Origin: Alphaproteobacteria bacterium | GTDB taxonomy: Bacteria > Myxococcota_A > UBA796 > GCA-2862545 | NCBI GenBank assembly: GCA_020632925.1 | Contig: JACKER010000018.1 | Span: 62,001-126,000 of the forward strand | Direction of reading: 5' to 3' | Length of the DNA stretch: 64,000 nt | The notes under the pieces: generated by a model | What the model was told of the DNA's origin: nothing | What the model saw: only the letters and a program-made list of their open reading frames with translations | Databases searched by the model: none | Made by a program: the position numbers and the translations under genes | Shown here: piece by piece, positions 42,880 through 51,899 of the stretch | Position numbering within the stretch: position 1 is the stretch's first letter | Layout: each line of letters starts with the position of its first letter

Positions 42880-43800
42880 GTGCTGACCGATCCCGAGCTC
42901 GACCTGCTGCGCGAGATGCTGGACGAGGATCCGGCAGCGGACGCGTTGATCCAGGTCGCGGAGGATCTGCTGCGGCGCTCGCGTTGGGCGGAGGCCGTGG
43001 AGGTCCTGACCCGGGGGGTCGCCGCCCTGCAGTCGGACGCCGACCGGGCCGACGAGCGTGTCCGCGCCTTCGAGATGCTGGCCCGCGGAGCGCTCGAGAC
43101 CGGCCAGTACGACCTGGCGCTCACGGCGCTGGAGCAGATCCAGGTCCATCCTGCGGAACAGCCGGAGAACGCTCGCGTCCAGATCCTGGTCCTCGAGCGC
43201 GCGGGACGCATCCAGGAGGCGTCCGCGCGGGTGGACGCCTTCCTCGCCGTGGACCCGGACGACGTGATCGTGACCGCCGCGCGCGAGCGCCTGGACGCGC
43301 CCCCTCCGAGCCCTCGCGCCCGCGCCGCCGACCCGTTCTACACCGTCGAGCGCGCCGAGCGGTACGCCCTGATCGGTCGCTCGGACCGTGCGATCCGGAC
43401 CTATCGCCGGATCCTCCTCGCGGGGACCGAGGCGGCCCCGTCGATCCTGCTGCGCCTGCGCCAGCTCCAGAGCGGCTCCCTCGACGAGGGGGACGACCTG
43501 TCCGAGGAGCTCACGGACCCCGGCCTCGTGCCGGAGCAGCCCCTCCCGGGCGAGGTCGACGTGCCGCCGATCTTCCCCGACCGCCTCGTGCTGCAGATGC
43601 CCGAGCCGTCGCTCCAGCGGATCCCCGACGAACCTCCCGAGGACATGTCGATCGAGGACCAGACGACCTCGGAGAGCTTCGACAGCGATCCCGACGAGGA
43701 GGACACCGACGTCAACATCGGGCGGTCCCTGTCCGGGGACGACCCCGATCGGTCCACGAAGCGGGATCGTCGCCGACGGCGATCCCTGATCCGCAAGTGA
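42880..43800 (+). CDS. TPR-like protein with acidic linker and basic tail
   Basis: 306 residues from GTG 42880, 12 bases after the lipoprotein stop. Residues 1-135 and 150-200 form TPR-like hairpins (EDLLRRSRWAEAVEVLTRGV, RAFEMLARGALETGQYDLAL, RYALIGRSDRAIRTYRRIL). The remainder is acidic and probably disordered (PPEDMSIEDQTTSESF, DPDEEDTDVNIG) and ends in a strongly basic tail (STKRDRRRRRSLIRK) that may bind nucleic acid or membrane. No signal peptide, so cytoplasmic. The stop overlaps aroQ (GTGA). Confidence 0.8.
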   Translation: MLTDPELDLLREMLDEDPAADALIQVAEDLLRRSRWAEAVEVLTRGVAALQSDADRADERVRAFEMLARGALETGQYDLALTALEQIQVHPAEQPENARVQILVLERAGRIQEASARVDAFLAVDPDDVIVTAARERLDAPPPSPRARAADPFYTVERAERYALIGRSDRAIRTYRRILLAGTEAAPSILLRLRQLQSGSLDEGDDLSEELTDPGLVPEQPLPGEVDVPPIFPDRLVLQMPEPSLQRIPDEPPEDMSIEDQTTSESFDSDPDEEDTDVNIGRSLSGDDPDRSTKRDRRRRRSLIRK

Positions 43801-44249
43801 GCGGCGGGCGCCTCGTCCTCGTCCTCCAGGGGCCGAACCTGGATCTCCTCGGGACGCGGGAGCCCGAGCGCTACGGTCGCGACACGCTCGCCACGCTCAC
43901 GACGCGCCTCGATGGCGCGGCAGTCACCCTGGGCGTCCAGCTGCGTCACGTGCAATCGAACCACGAGGGAATCCTGGTGGACGCCGTCCGCGACGCTGCG
44001 TCGGACGGGGCGGTGGGCGCGGTCGTCAACGCCGCCGCGTACACCCACACCTCGATCGCGCTCCGCGACGTGCTGCTCGCGACGCGGCTGCCCTTCGTCG
44101 AGGTCCACCTGTCCAACGTCCACGCGCGGGAGCCCTTCCGGCACCACAGCCTGCTCGCGGACGTGGCGCTCGGGCAGGTCACCGGGCTCGGCGCAGTGGG
44201 CTACGAGCTGGCGCTGCGCGGGCTCCTGGACCGGCTCGGCCCAGGCTGA
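43797..44249 (+). CDS. aroQ: 3-dehydroquinate dehydratase, type II
   Basis: Third shikimate step. 150 residues, the normal length of the dodecameric type II enzyme. LQGPNLDLLGTREPERYG (9-26) holds the conserved Asn and catalytic Tyr26. VQSNHEGILVD, NAAAYTHTSIALRD and EVHLSNVHARE supply the conserved Glu, His and Asn. GTG 43797 overlaps the TPR gene stop. With aroK and aroB it makes three consecutive-pathway genes in one transcript. Confidence 0.95.
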   Translation: MSGGRLVLVLQGPNLDLLGTREPERYGRDTLATLTTRLDGAAVTLGVQLRHVQSNHEGILVDAVRDAASDGAVGAVVNAAAYTHTSIALRDVLLATRLPFVEVHLSNVHAREPFRHHSLLADVALGQVTGLGAVGYELALRGLLDRLGPG

Positions 44250-44260
44250 GCCCCGGGTGC

Positions 44261-44289
44261 TTGTGTCTGGCGGGGCTCCGGAATATGAC
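44261..44289 (+). promoter_or_regulatory. candidate sigma-70 promoter for accBC
   Basis: TTGTGT (44261-44266) and TATGAC (44284-44289) are 17 bp apart, with three and four of six consensus matches. The start would fall near 44296, before the ribosome-binding site GGGAGGCGA. It separates accBC from the aro operon. Confidence 0.5.
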
Positions 44290-44314
44290 CGCGGCCTCAC
44301 CGGGAGGCGACGAC

Positions 44315-44785
44315 ATGGACCTCGAGCGGATCGAGTCCCTGCTGAAGATGCTGGCCGAGCACGACGTGAGCGAGTTCTCCTACCGCGACGGAGACATGAA
44401 CCTCAAGCTCAGGCTCGGTCCCCCTCCGGCGGTGGCCATGCCCGTGGCGATGGGCCACGCGCCCGCTCCGGTGGCTGCCGCCGCCGCGCCCGCTGCCGCT
44501 GCCGGCCACGCCGCTCCGGCGGCCGCGGCCGCCTCCGACGAGGGGCTCCACATCGTGGAGTCGCCGATGGTCGGCACGATGTACCGCTCGCCCTCGCCCG
44601 GCGCGCCGCACTTCGTGGAGGTCGGCCAGACGGTCCAGAAGGGCAAGACCCTGTGCATCGTCGAGGCCATGAAGCTGATGAACGAGATCGAGGCCGACGT
44701 CACGGGCGTCGTCGTCGAGATCCTCGTCGACAACGGCAAGGCGGTCCAGTTCGGCCAGCCGTTGATGAAGATCCGGCCGTCCTGA
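44315..44785 (+). CDS. accB: biotin carboxyl carrier protein of acetyl-CoA carboxylase
   Basis: 156 residues. The N-terminal helix (1-33) is followed by an Ala/Pro linker (36-74), then the biotinyl domain (about 78-156). VEAMKLMNEIEADV holds the biotinylated Lys120. SPMVGTMYRSPSPGAPHF is the thumb and hinge region typical of AccB. The ATG at 44315 is chosen over an upstream in-frame TTG because of GGGAGGCGA. It carries CO2 between AccC and the carboxyltransferase in the first step of fatty-acid synthesis. accC follows after seven bases. Confidence 0.96.
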   Translation: MDLERIESLLKMLAEHDVSEFSYRDGDMNLKLRLGPPPAVAMPVAMGHAPAPVAAAAAPAAAAGHAAPAAAAASDEGLHIVESPMVGTMYRSPSPGAPHFVEVGQTVQKGKTLCIVEAMKLMNEIEADVTGVVVEILVDNGKAVQFGQPLMKIRPS

Positions 44786-44792
44786 GCGGCCC

Positions 44793-46142
44793 ATGTTCAA
44801 GAAGATCCTCATCGCCAACCGGGGCGAGATCGCCCTGCGCATCATCCGCGCGTGCCGCGAGCTCGGCATCCGGACCGTCGCGGTGTACAGCCAGCCGGAC
44901 GCGAACTCGCTGCACGTGAGGTTCGCGGACGAGGCCGTCTGCATCGGGCCCGCGCAGGCCACGCAGAGCTACCTCAACCAGCCCGCCGTCCTGTCGGCGG
45001 TGGACATCACGGGCGCCGACGCGGTCCACCCGGGGTACGGCTTCCTCGCGGAGAACGCCAACTTCGCGCAGGCCGTCCGGGCGATGGGGCGCTCGTTCAT
45101 CGGGCCGTCCGTCGAGCACCTGCACCAGTTCGGCGACAAGCTCTCCGCCAAGGAGGCCGCTCGCAGCGCCGGACTTCCGCTGCTCGAGGGATCGGGCGGC
45201 GCGGTCGAGTCGGTGCCCGAGGCCATCGCGGCCGCCGAGAAGGCGGGGTACCCGGTGATCCTCAAGGCCGCCGGCGGCGGTGGCGGCAAGGGCATGCGCG
45301 TCGTCGAAGACCGCGCGACCCTCGAGCGCGTGTTCGAGGTCGCCCAGGCCGAGTCCGCGGCGGCGTTCGGCAGCAAGGACGTGTTCATCGAGCGCTTCCT
45401 GCGGCGTCCGCGTCACGTGGAGGTCCAGGTCGCGGGCGACGGTCGTGGCGGGGGGATCCACCTCGGCACGCGCGACTGCTCGATGCAGCGCCGACACCAG
45501 AAGATCATCGAGGAGGCGCCCGCGCCGAACCTGGCGCCCGCCCTCCGCGAGCGCATCCAGGAGGCCGCCGCCACCCTCGTCCGGACCGTGAAGTACCAGA
45601 CGGTGGCCACCGCCGAGTTCCTGGTCGACGGGGACGATTTCTTCTTCCTCGAGGTCAACCCCCGGATCCAGGTCGAGCACCCGGTCACCGAGGAGATCAC
45701 GGGCGTCGACCTCATCCAGCTGCAGATCCGCCTGGCGGCCGGCGAGGTGATGCCGTACCGCCAGGAGGAGATCAAGCAGGAGGGCCACGCCATCGAGATC
45801 CGGGTCAACGCCGAGGACCCGTTCTCCTTCCTGCCGTCGCCGGGCCTGGTCACGGGGTACCACGAGCCGGGTGGCCCGGGGATCCGCATCGACAGCGCCA
45901 TCCACGAGCAGGCGATGGTCCAGCCGTTCTACGACTCGCTCGCCGCCAAGCTCATCGTGCGTGGCCGCGACCGCGAGCACGCCCGGACGCGCATGCTGTG
46001 GGCCATCGACGAGATGGTGGTGGACGGCATCCGCACCACCCTGCCGCTGCAGAAGCTGCTCCTCGAGACCCCCGAGTTCGTGGAGGCGACCTTCTGGACG
46101 CGCTTCGTGGACGAGTGGGTGCCCCGCCACCGGAAGGGTTGA
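44793..46142 (+). CDS. accC: biotin carboxylase subunit of acetyl-CoA carboxylase
   Basis: 449 residues. The biotin-carboxylase N-domain begins KKILIANRGEIALRIIRACR. The ATP-grasp core has AAGGGGGKGMRVV (the glycine lid), FIERFLRRPRHVEVQV, DGDDFFFLEVNPRIQVEHPV (catalytic Glu and Arg) and EITGVDLIQLQI. The C-domain ends near WTRFVDEWVPR. It uses ATP and bicarbonate to carboxylate the biotin on AccB. Length and all active-site motifs are normal. The carboxyltransferase genes accA and accD are not in the window. Confidence 0.97.
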   Translation: MFKKILIANRGEIALRIIRACRELGIRTVAVYSQPDANSLHVRFADEAVCIGPAQATQSYLNQPAVLSAVDITGADAVHPGYGFLAENANFAQAVRAMGRSFIGPSVEHLHQFGDKLSAKEAARSAGLPLLEGSGGAVESVPEAIAAAEKAGYPVILKAAGGGGGKGMRVVEDRATLERVFEVAQAESAAAFGSKDVFIERFLRRPRHVEVQVAGDGRGGGIHLGTRDCSMQRRHQKIIEEAPAPNLAPALRERIQEAAATLVRTVKYQTVATAEFLVDGDDFFFLEVNPRIQVEHPVTEEITGVDLIQLQIRLAAGEVMPYRQEEIKQEGHAIEIRVNAEDPFSFLPSPGLVTGYHEPGGPGIRIDSAIHEQAMVQPFYDSLAAKLIVRGRDREHARTRMLWAIDEMVVDGIRTTLPLQKLLLETPEFVEATFWTRFVDEWVPRHRKG

Positions 46143-46166
46143 TACCTTCGAGCGGGAGACCCTCGC

Positions 46167-47684
46167 TTGCGTCCCATCGTCCTCGCCACCGTCGCTCTGT
46201 GTGCTTGCGGCGAGGCGCCGGTGGACGCCGCGGGTCGGATCGCGAGCGCCGTCGGCCTCCAGGTGCCGGACCAGCGGGAGCTGGCGCACGTGGAGGTCCC
46301 CCGCGAGCTGCGCGGGCTGTGGATCGCGACCGTCTCGAACCTCGACTTCCCGACGCGCCAGGGGCTGCCGCCCGCGGCGCTGGCGAGCGAGATCGACGCC
46401 ATCGTGGACGAGGCCGCCGACCTCGGGGTCAACACGCTCGTCTTCCAGGTGCGGACCGAGGGCGACGCGCTCTATCGCAGCGACCGCGAGCCCTGGTCGC
46501 GGTTCCTCTCGGGCAAGCAGGGGCGCGACCCCGGGTTCGACCCGCTGGCGTACCTGATCGAGCGGGGACATGCGCGCGGGCTGCAGGTGCACGCGTGGTT
46601 CAACCCGTACCGCGCGGCCACCGACCGCCGGGTGCAGGTCGCGCCGAACCACGTCGCGTCGCTCGGCCGGCAGAACGCGAAGCCCTGGGGCCACCTGCTG
46701 TGGCTCGATCCCGGCGTTCCCACGGTCCGCGAGCACGCGGTCGACGTGGTGACCGACGTGGTGGACCGGTACGACATCGACGGCGTCCACCTCGACGACT
46801 ACTTCTACCCGTACCCGGACGGGAAGCGGTCCTTCCCGGACGACGACAGCTACGCGGCCTACACCGCCGCCGGCGGCACGCTCGATCGCGATGCCTGGCG
46901 CAAGGACAACGTCGACCAGCTCGTCTCGAACCTGGCCGCGTCCATCCGTGGGAAGCGCGCGGACGCCTGGTTCGGCATCAGCCCGTTCGGCATCTACCGC
47001 CCGGGCATCCCCGAAGGCGTACGCGGTCTCGACCAGGTGGCGACGCTGCACGCCGATCCGCTCGCCTGGTACGACCAGGGCTGGGTCGACTACCTCGCCC
47101 CCCAGCTGTACTGGACGACCACCCACAAGGGTCAGCGGTACGACGTGCTGCTCGACTGGTGGAGCCAACAGGTCCAGGACGACCGCCCGCTGATCGTCGG
47201 GCTGGACGCGACGCGTGCGGGCAAGGACCCGGCGTGGAGCATCGAGGAGCTGCGGCGGCAGGTGACGCTGTCGCGGCAGGCGGCCAACACCCACGGTCAG
47301 ATCTGGTTCCGCGCGACGCCGGTGCTCGAGGACCAGGCCCACGTGGGGCAGCTGGTGGCGGACCTGTACCGAACGCCGGCGCTGCCCCCGAAGCTGGCGC
47401 GGGCCGCGGACCACCCGCTCGACCCTCCGCGGGTCCGGGTCCGTCGCAACGGCCGGATCCGCGTCGACCTGGCCGAGCGTCATCGAGCGCGGGCCTTCGT
47501 GCTCTACCAGGATCGCGGCCACGGCTTCGAGCCGGAGCGCATCTTGGGGCCGGACACCCGCGACCTGAACCTGTCGAGCGGGCGTTGGGCGCTGAGCGTG
47601 GTGGACCGGACCGGCGCCGAGAGCGAGGGCGCCGTGGTGGTCACTTCAACACGTGACGACCCTCGAGCTGCAGATCGATGGTGA
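46167..47684 (+). CDS. GHL10-family glycoside-hydrolase-like lipoprotein
   Basis: 505 residues from TTG 46167, with GGGAG upstream. The short signal RPIVLATVALCAC has possible acylation at Cys14 (or Cys12). The domain starts ELRGLWIATVSNLDFP and continues with NTLVFQVRTEGDALYRS, HAWFNPYRA and DIDGVHLDDYFYPYP, the clear signature of the GHL10 (YngK-like) TIM-barrel family. Members are thought to cleave or bind cell-wall or polysaccharide glycans. An about 90-residue Fn3-like tail follows. It is 24 bases after accC. Its 3' end overlaps the convergent propeller-lipoprotein gene by 44 bases. Confidence 0.88.
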   Translation: MRPIVLATVALCACGEAPVDAAGRIASAVGLQVPDQRELAHVEVPRELRGLWIATVSNLDFPTRQGLPPAALASEIDAIVDEAADLGVNTLVFQVRTEGDALYRSDREPWSRFLSGKQGRDPGFDPLAYLIERGHARGLQVHAWFNPYRAATDRRVQVAPNHVASLGRQNAKPWGHLLWLDPGVPTVREHAVDVVTDVVDRYDIDGVHLDDYFYPYPDGKRSFPDDDSYAAYTAAGGTLDRDAWRKDNVDQLVSNLAASIRGKRADAWFGISPFGIYRPGIPEGVRGLDQVATLHADPLAWYDQGWVDYLAPQLYWTTTHKGQRYDVLLDWWSQQVQDDRPLIVGLDATRAGKDPAWSIEELRRQVTLSRQAANTHGQIWFRATPVLEDQAHVGQLVADLYRTPALPPKLARAADHPLDPPRVRVRRNGRIRVDLAERHRARAFVLYQDRGHGFEPERILGPDTRDLNLSSGRWALSVVDRTGAESEGAVVVTSTRDDPRAADRW

Positions 47685-48696
47685 ACAGCTCGTACCGGTC
47701 GGTGACGTAGAGCTCGGTCGGCGACCACCCGGCGAAGCCCGGAGCGAACCGTGCCGCGGAGAAGCCGCCGTTGAAGGTGCCCAGGGAGCCCAGGTCGGCG
47801 ATGAACTCCAACGTCTGCTGCGGCATCAGGATCCGTCCCACGACGCCCGACGAGTACTCGGTGACGTAGAGGTTGCCGCACACGTCCACCGCGATGCCGC
47901 CGAGGAAGGTGTTGGACGACGCGATCTCGCGCGGCGTACGCGACCAGGTGCCGTCGGGCTGCTTGTCCAGCGCCATCACGCGGCTGCTGCCCCAGAACTG
48001 GCTCGTCGAGACGAGGACGTAGAGCACCTGCTCGTCCGGGGACAGCACCATGTTGTTGGGGTAGGGGATCTCCAAGATGATCCGGTTGTTTCCGCTGACC
48101 GGGTCGAACTCCCGAACACGCCCCGTCGAGACGAACTCCGAGACGTAGCCTCGGCCGGTGCTCGAGACCTCCAGGCCGTTCGGGAACTGGAGGCTCGCGA
48201 GGATGGCGACGGAGCCCCCGGTCTGGTAGTCCACGCGCCGCACGACGCCGGTGTCGGGCTGGGCGATCAGGATGTCGCCGTTGGGCAGCGAGCGGATCCC
48301 GGCCGCGTCGACGCCGATGTTCGGCACCACGATGGACTGCTGCCCCGTGCGCGTGACCCCGGCGAGCGAGACCCCGGCCTGGGTCAGCAGGTACTGGGTG
48401 TCGTCGAAGTCGAAGTCCTCCTCGGTGTTGATGATGTTCGTGGAGTGCACCTCGAACGGACCGCTCGGAGGGGGACCGTCGCAGACGGGCTCCGGTTCGC
48501 CGGTGTGGGCGCTGTGGCCGGTGTGCCCCGAGTGCAGGGGGACCCAGGTGGTCCCGCTGTGGGTCGTCGTGGCGGGTGTGCCCGTGTGGTGCTGCACGGG
48601 GGTGGTGGCGTCGGTGTCGGGCGTGGTCGTGGTCGTGGCGCGGCAGGCGATCACCGACATCAGGAAGATCAAGGCGCGCTCCGGGCAGGGGGACAT
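47641..48696 (-). CDS. beta-propeller lipoprotein with Thr/His-rich spacer
   Basis: 351 residues. The signal ERALIFLMSVIAC ends in a lipobox Cys. Next is an unusual low-complexity spacer (20-68) made of Thr, His, Gly and Pro (TTTTTPDTDATTPVQHHTG, HSGHTGHSAHTG). From about 95 to 345 runs an SMP-30/NHL-like propeller (GIRSLPNGDILIAQPDTGVV, FPNGLEVSSTGRGYVSEF, MVLSPDEQVLYVLVS, GIAVDVCGNLYVTEYS). Such propellers often bind or hydrolyse small esters, or bind ligands; no catalytic set can be assigned. It lies 29 bases downstream of the TamA-like gene and may be co-transcribed. Confidence 0.82.
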   Translation of the reverse strand: MSPCPERALIFLMSVIACRATTTTTPDTDATTPVQHHTGTPATTTHSGTTWVPLHSGHTGHSAHTGEPEPVCDGPPPSGPFEVHSTNIINTEEDFDFDDTQYLLTQAGVSLAGVTRTGQQSIVVPNIGVDAAGIRSLPNGDILIAQPDTGVVRRVDYQTGGSVAILASLQFPNGLEVSSTGRGYVSEFVSTGRVREFDPVSGNNRIILEIPYPNNMVLSPDEQVLYVLVSTSQFWGSSRVMALDKQPDGTWSRTPREIASSNTFLGGIAVDVCGNLYVTEYSSGVVGRILMPQQTLEFIADLGSLGTFNGGFSAARFAPGFAGWSPTELYVTDRYELFTIDLQLEGRHVLK

Positions 48697-48725
48697 CCCA
48701 TTGTGCCCGGACCGTCACCCCGTCG

Positions 48726-51700
48726 TCACCAGGTGGCGCCCAAAGTCAGGTGGGCGCGGAACGGCGGCTCCTCCAGCTCCTGGACCAGGAGCTCCTGCAC
48801 AGCACCGGTGGAACCCAGGCTCTGCGGGTTGACGGCGATGTCGAGCTGGAGGGGACCGACCGGGGTCGAGACCCGCATCCCGGCGCCCACGCCCACGCGC
48901 AGCTCGGGCATCGCGTCGGCCCAACGGGGCAGATCCGTGGTCGCCGGGGTCGTCACCACCGGGTCCGAGAGCCAGACGTTGCCGGCATCGGCGAACAGGG
49001 ACGCGCTGTACCCCTCCCAGGAGGTGAGCCCGAGCGCGGGCAGCGGCATCAGCAGCTCGAGGGTCCCCGTGGTGGTGGTGTCGCCGCCCGTCGGCGTCCA
49101 GCGGTCGGGATCGTCGCGCAGGACATAGTCGATGACGGGCTGCAGGCCGGCGGGCCAGTCCACGTCGACCCTCGGGGTCCGGTTCTGTGGACCGACGGCG
49201 TCGCGGACGTAGCCGCGCAGCGAGTTGGTGCCGCCGAGCCGGAAGCGGTCCTCGAGCGGCACCACCCCGTCGTTGAGCGAGCGGACGACACCCCCACCGA
49301 CGCCGAGGTGCAGCGTGAAGCCGCCGAGCGGCAGGTAGCCGGAGAGGCGTGCCTCCCCCTTCACGAACGAGGTGGTGGGCTGCCCCGCCCAGCGCACGCC
49401 GGGCGCCACCTCGGCGTTGGCCGACAGCCACGCGCCCCTGGTCGGCGACACCGGGTCGTCGCGCAGGTCCTCGACCAGCAGCGCCGTGATGGACTCCTGC
49501 TGCCGCCAGCGAGACGGGATGGTCGGGTCCTCGAGGAACATCACCGACCAGGGCTCCCCCTCGAGCAGCGCGGCGGTGTCGACCTGGTTGAGCTGGCGCG
49601 AGACGACGCGGGCACCGGCGCGGATGCGGGTGTGGTCCAGGCGCGTCTCGATGGCCGCACCACCGCCGGTGCTGTCCATGCGCCAGGTGCGCTCCTGCAC
49701 CCGCTCGCGGAGCACCACGTCGAGCACGAGATCCTGTTGGCGCACGGGGAACCGGGGGGCCGTGTACGAGATGGCCGCTCGCCACTCCGGGTCGTTCACG
49801 TCCGGGAGCCAGTCGCGCACGTCCTCCGAGCGGTACTCGAGGCCGAGCTGACCGAAGAGCTCCACGCGGTGCGCCAGGCCCCACAGGTTGCGGCGCGTGA
49901 TCCGCCCGAACAGGCGCACCCCCTGGTCGGTGGACAGACCACCGCCGGCCTCGAACGCGTACCGGTCGCGCTCGGTCAGCGACACCACGAGGTCGCGCGC
50001 CTCCTCGTCGCCGAGCAGATCGAGCGACACGTTCCGGAACGTGCCCAGGTCGTACAGATCGGTCCGGATGCCGTCGAGCATCTCGGAGGTGACCGGCTCG
50101 CCGAGGGGCTGGTCGACCGCGCGCTGGGCGAACTCGGGGCGGGTGTACCGCGTGCCGCGGGTGACGATCGAGCGCAGCAGCACCTTGGGCCCCGGATCCA
50201 CCACGATCGTCGACGTGCGGGTGAGGGGGGCGGACTCGGTGTGCTGCACCTTGACCCGGGCCTCGAGGTATCCGGAGGCACGGTGCGCATCGACGATGCG
50301 CTGGCCGAGCTTGTCGAGCTCCTGGGGCGAGAACGGCGCGTCCACCCGGTCGGCCACGGCGTCCGCCAGGAAGGGGAGGTCGACGTCGTCGGCAGTTCCC
50401 TGGATGTCGAGGCTCGCGAGCGTCGTGACGGGACCGGGCGACACCGCCACCGCCGGGCGGATCTTGACCCGGCGAGGCACGCCGATCACCGCGCGGAACA
50501 GGTTCGCCAGCGTCCGGCGCGTCCGCATCGTGGGCTCGAGGACCTCGAGCTCGGCCGACAGGTGGCCGCGGTCGGCGTAGTACCGGGTCGCGGCGTCGGC
50601 GCCGCCCTCCATGGCACGCTCGGTGTAGTAGTCGCGGCGGAGCACGTCGACCGACGACTGGTCGAACACCGCCTCGATCTCTCGCTCCGCGCGACGTCGA
50701 TCCCGCGGGTCCTCGGGCGCGCCTTCCCCCCAGGTCACGTCGTAGTCCACGAACACGGCGAGGTCGGGCGTGTCGCCGATGGTGTGCTTGGCACCGCGAT
50801 CGACCGACACGATCAGCTGTTCGGTGTGGTCGTCGGGGCGCTCGACGCGGACCTCGGCGCTCGCCTCGTAGAAGCCGCGATCCTGGAGGAAGGCCTCCAT
50901 CTGGTCCGGCGCCTGGTCCAGCCAGCCCCGCGTGATCCGCAGCCGGTGATCGATCCCGAGCGCCGTCATCGCCTTGCGACGCCCGTTGAACCCGAGCCCG
51001 TCGGTCTGCAGCTCGAGCTGCGGGCCGGGCTCGATGGCCCAGGTCACGCGCACACCCTGCACGATCGTGCCGTCGGGCTCCTCGAAGGGGCCACGCACGA
51101 CGGCGGGGGTGACGCGGGCGGAGATGTACCCGCGCGCGGAGGTGAACAACCCACCCTGGACGCGACCCAGGTTCTCGCGAAGCCGGTCCTGGGCGCGACG
51201 GACGGCGTCGGGAGCGAGGGGCTCGCCGACCTCCATGCCCTCCTTGCGGGCCCAGCGGGTGAGCTCCTTCGTGGTCGCCACGCCCTCGAGGTCGCCCGCG
51301 AAGGTCATCCGATCGAGCAGGTCCGGCGTGCCCGGCTCCACCTCCGCTACGACGTAGAGGCGGCCGGGCTCGGGCTCCGACGTGCGGACGTGGACGGTGC
51401 CCTGCCGGTACCCGCGGCGCGCGAGCCAGCGCTGGATCCGCTGCTCGGTGTTGGGGCCGTCGACCGCGGGGTAGAACACCTGGCCGCGGGTCACGGAGAG
51501 CGCGTCGAGCAGATCGCGCTCGCGCAGGTCGCCACCGCCGACCACCTCGATCTTGGCGACCTTCGGAGCGGGCCACACCTGGTAGGTCAGCAGCGCGCCC
51601 TGCTGGAGCTCGCCCGCCTCGTCCATGACCACCCAGGGCTGGATGTCCGCCTGGACGGCGCTGAACTCCCCGACGTGGAACAGCGTCGCGAGATCGAGCC

Positions 51701-51890
51701 GGATGGACATGGGGTCGGCCAGACCGCCGTCGTGTGAGCGCAGCAGGGCCTCGAGGTTCTCCTCGGGGAGTCCGCCCTCGGGTGCCGAGAGCACGACGTC
51801 CGCCAGTTGCAGACCGACCCACCAGCGGTCGTCGTCCGGCTCCATGGCCACCGCGTCGGACAGGAGCAGCAGTCGGACGAGGGGGAACAC
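48726..51890 (-). CDS. TamA-like Omp85 outer-membrane protein with enlarged periplasmic region
   Basis: 1054 residues from GTG 51890. The signal peptide FPLVRLLLLSDAVA is cut near residue 15. The C-terminal Omp85 barrel (about 640-1054) has the L-R-G-Y motif in GGTNSLRGYVRD (891-894) and the late strand VSTPVGPLQLDIAVNP. The 600 residues before it contain repeated POTRA-like units (VAKIEVVGGGDLRERDLLDA, TPDLLDRMTFAGDLEGVATT, LASLDIQGTADDVDLPFLAD, VLLRSIVTRGTRYTRPEFAQ). E. coli TamA is 577 residues with three POTRAs, so this protein has roughly twice the periplasmic part. It lies nine bases after tamB, the usual partner. Confidence 0.9.
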   Translation of the reverse strand: MFPLVRLLLLSDAVAMEPDDDRWWVGLQLADVVLSAPEGGLPEENLEALLRSHDGGLADPMSIRLDLATLFHVGEFSAVQADIQPWVVMDEAGELQQGALLTYQVWPAPKVAKIEVVGGGDLRERDLLDALSVTRGQVFYPAVDGPNTEQRIQRWLARRGYRQGTVHVRTSEPEPGRLYVVAEVEPGTPDLLDRMTFAGDLEGVATTKELTRWARKEGMEVGEPLAPDAVRRAQDRLRENLGRVQGGLFTSARGYISARVTPAVVRGPFEEPDGTIVQGVRVTWAIEPGPQLELQTDGLGFNGRRKAMTALGIDHRLRITRGWLDQAPDQMEAFLQDRGFYEASAEVRVERPDDHTEQLIVSVDRGAKHTIGDTPDLAVFVDYDVTWGEGAPEDPRDRRRAEREIEAVFDQSSVDVLRRDYYTERAMEGGADAATRYYADRGHLSAELEVLEPTMRTRRTLANLFRAVIGVPRRVKIRPAVAVSPGPVTTLASLDIQGTADDVDLPFLADAVADRVDAPFSPQELDKLGQRIVDAHRASGYLEARVKVQHTESAPLTRTSTIVVDPGPKVLLRSIVTRGTRYTRPEFAQRAVDQPLGEPVTSEMLDGIRTDLYDLGTFRNVSLDLLGDEEARDLVVSLTERDRYAFEAGGGLSTDQGVRLFGRITRRNLWGLAHRVELFGQLGLEYRSEDVRDWLPDVNDPEWRAAISYTAPRFPVRQQDLVLDVVLRERVQERTWRMDSTGGGAAIETRLDHTRIRAGARVVSRQLNQVDTAALLEGEPWSVMFLEDPTIPSRWRQQESITALLVEDLRDDPVSPTRGAWLSANAEVAPGVRWAGQPTTSFVKGEARLSGYLPLGGFTLHLGVGGGVVRSLNDGVVPLEDRFRLGGTNSLRGYVRDAVGPQNRTPRVDVDWPAGLQPVIDYVLRDDPDRWTPTGGDTTTTGTLELLMPLPALGLTSWEGYSASLFADAGNVWLSDPVVTTPATTDLPRWADAMPELRVGVGAGMRVSTPVGPLQLDIAVNPQSLGSTGAVQELLVQELEEPPFRAHLTLGATW

Positions 51891-51899
51891 GCGGTCGGG

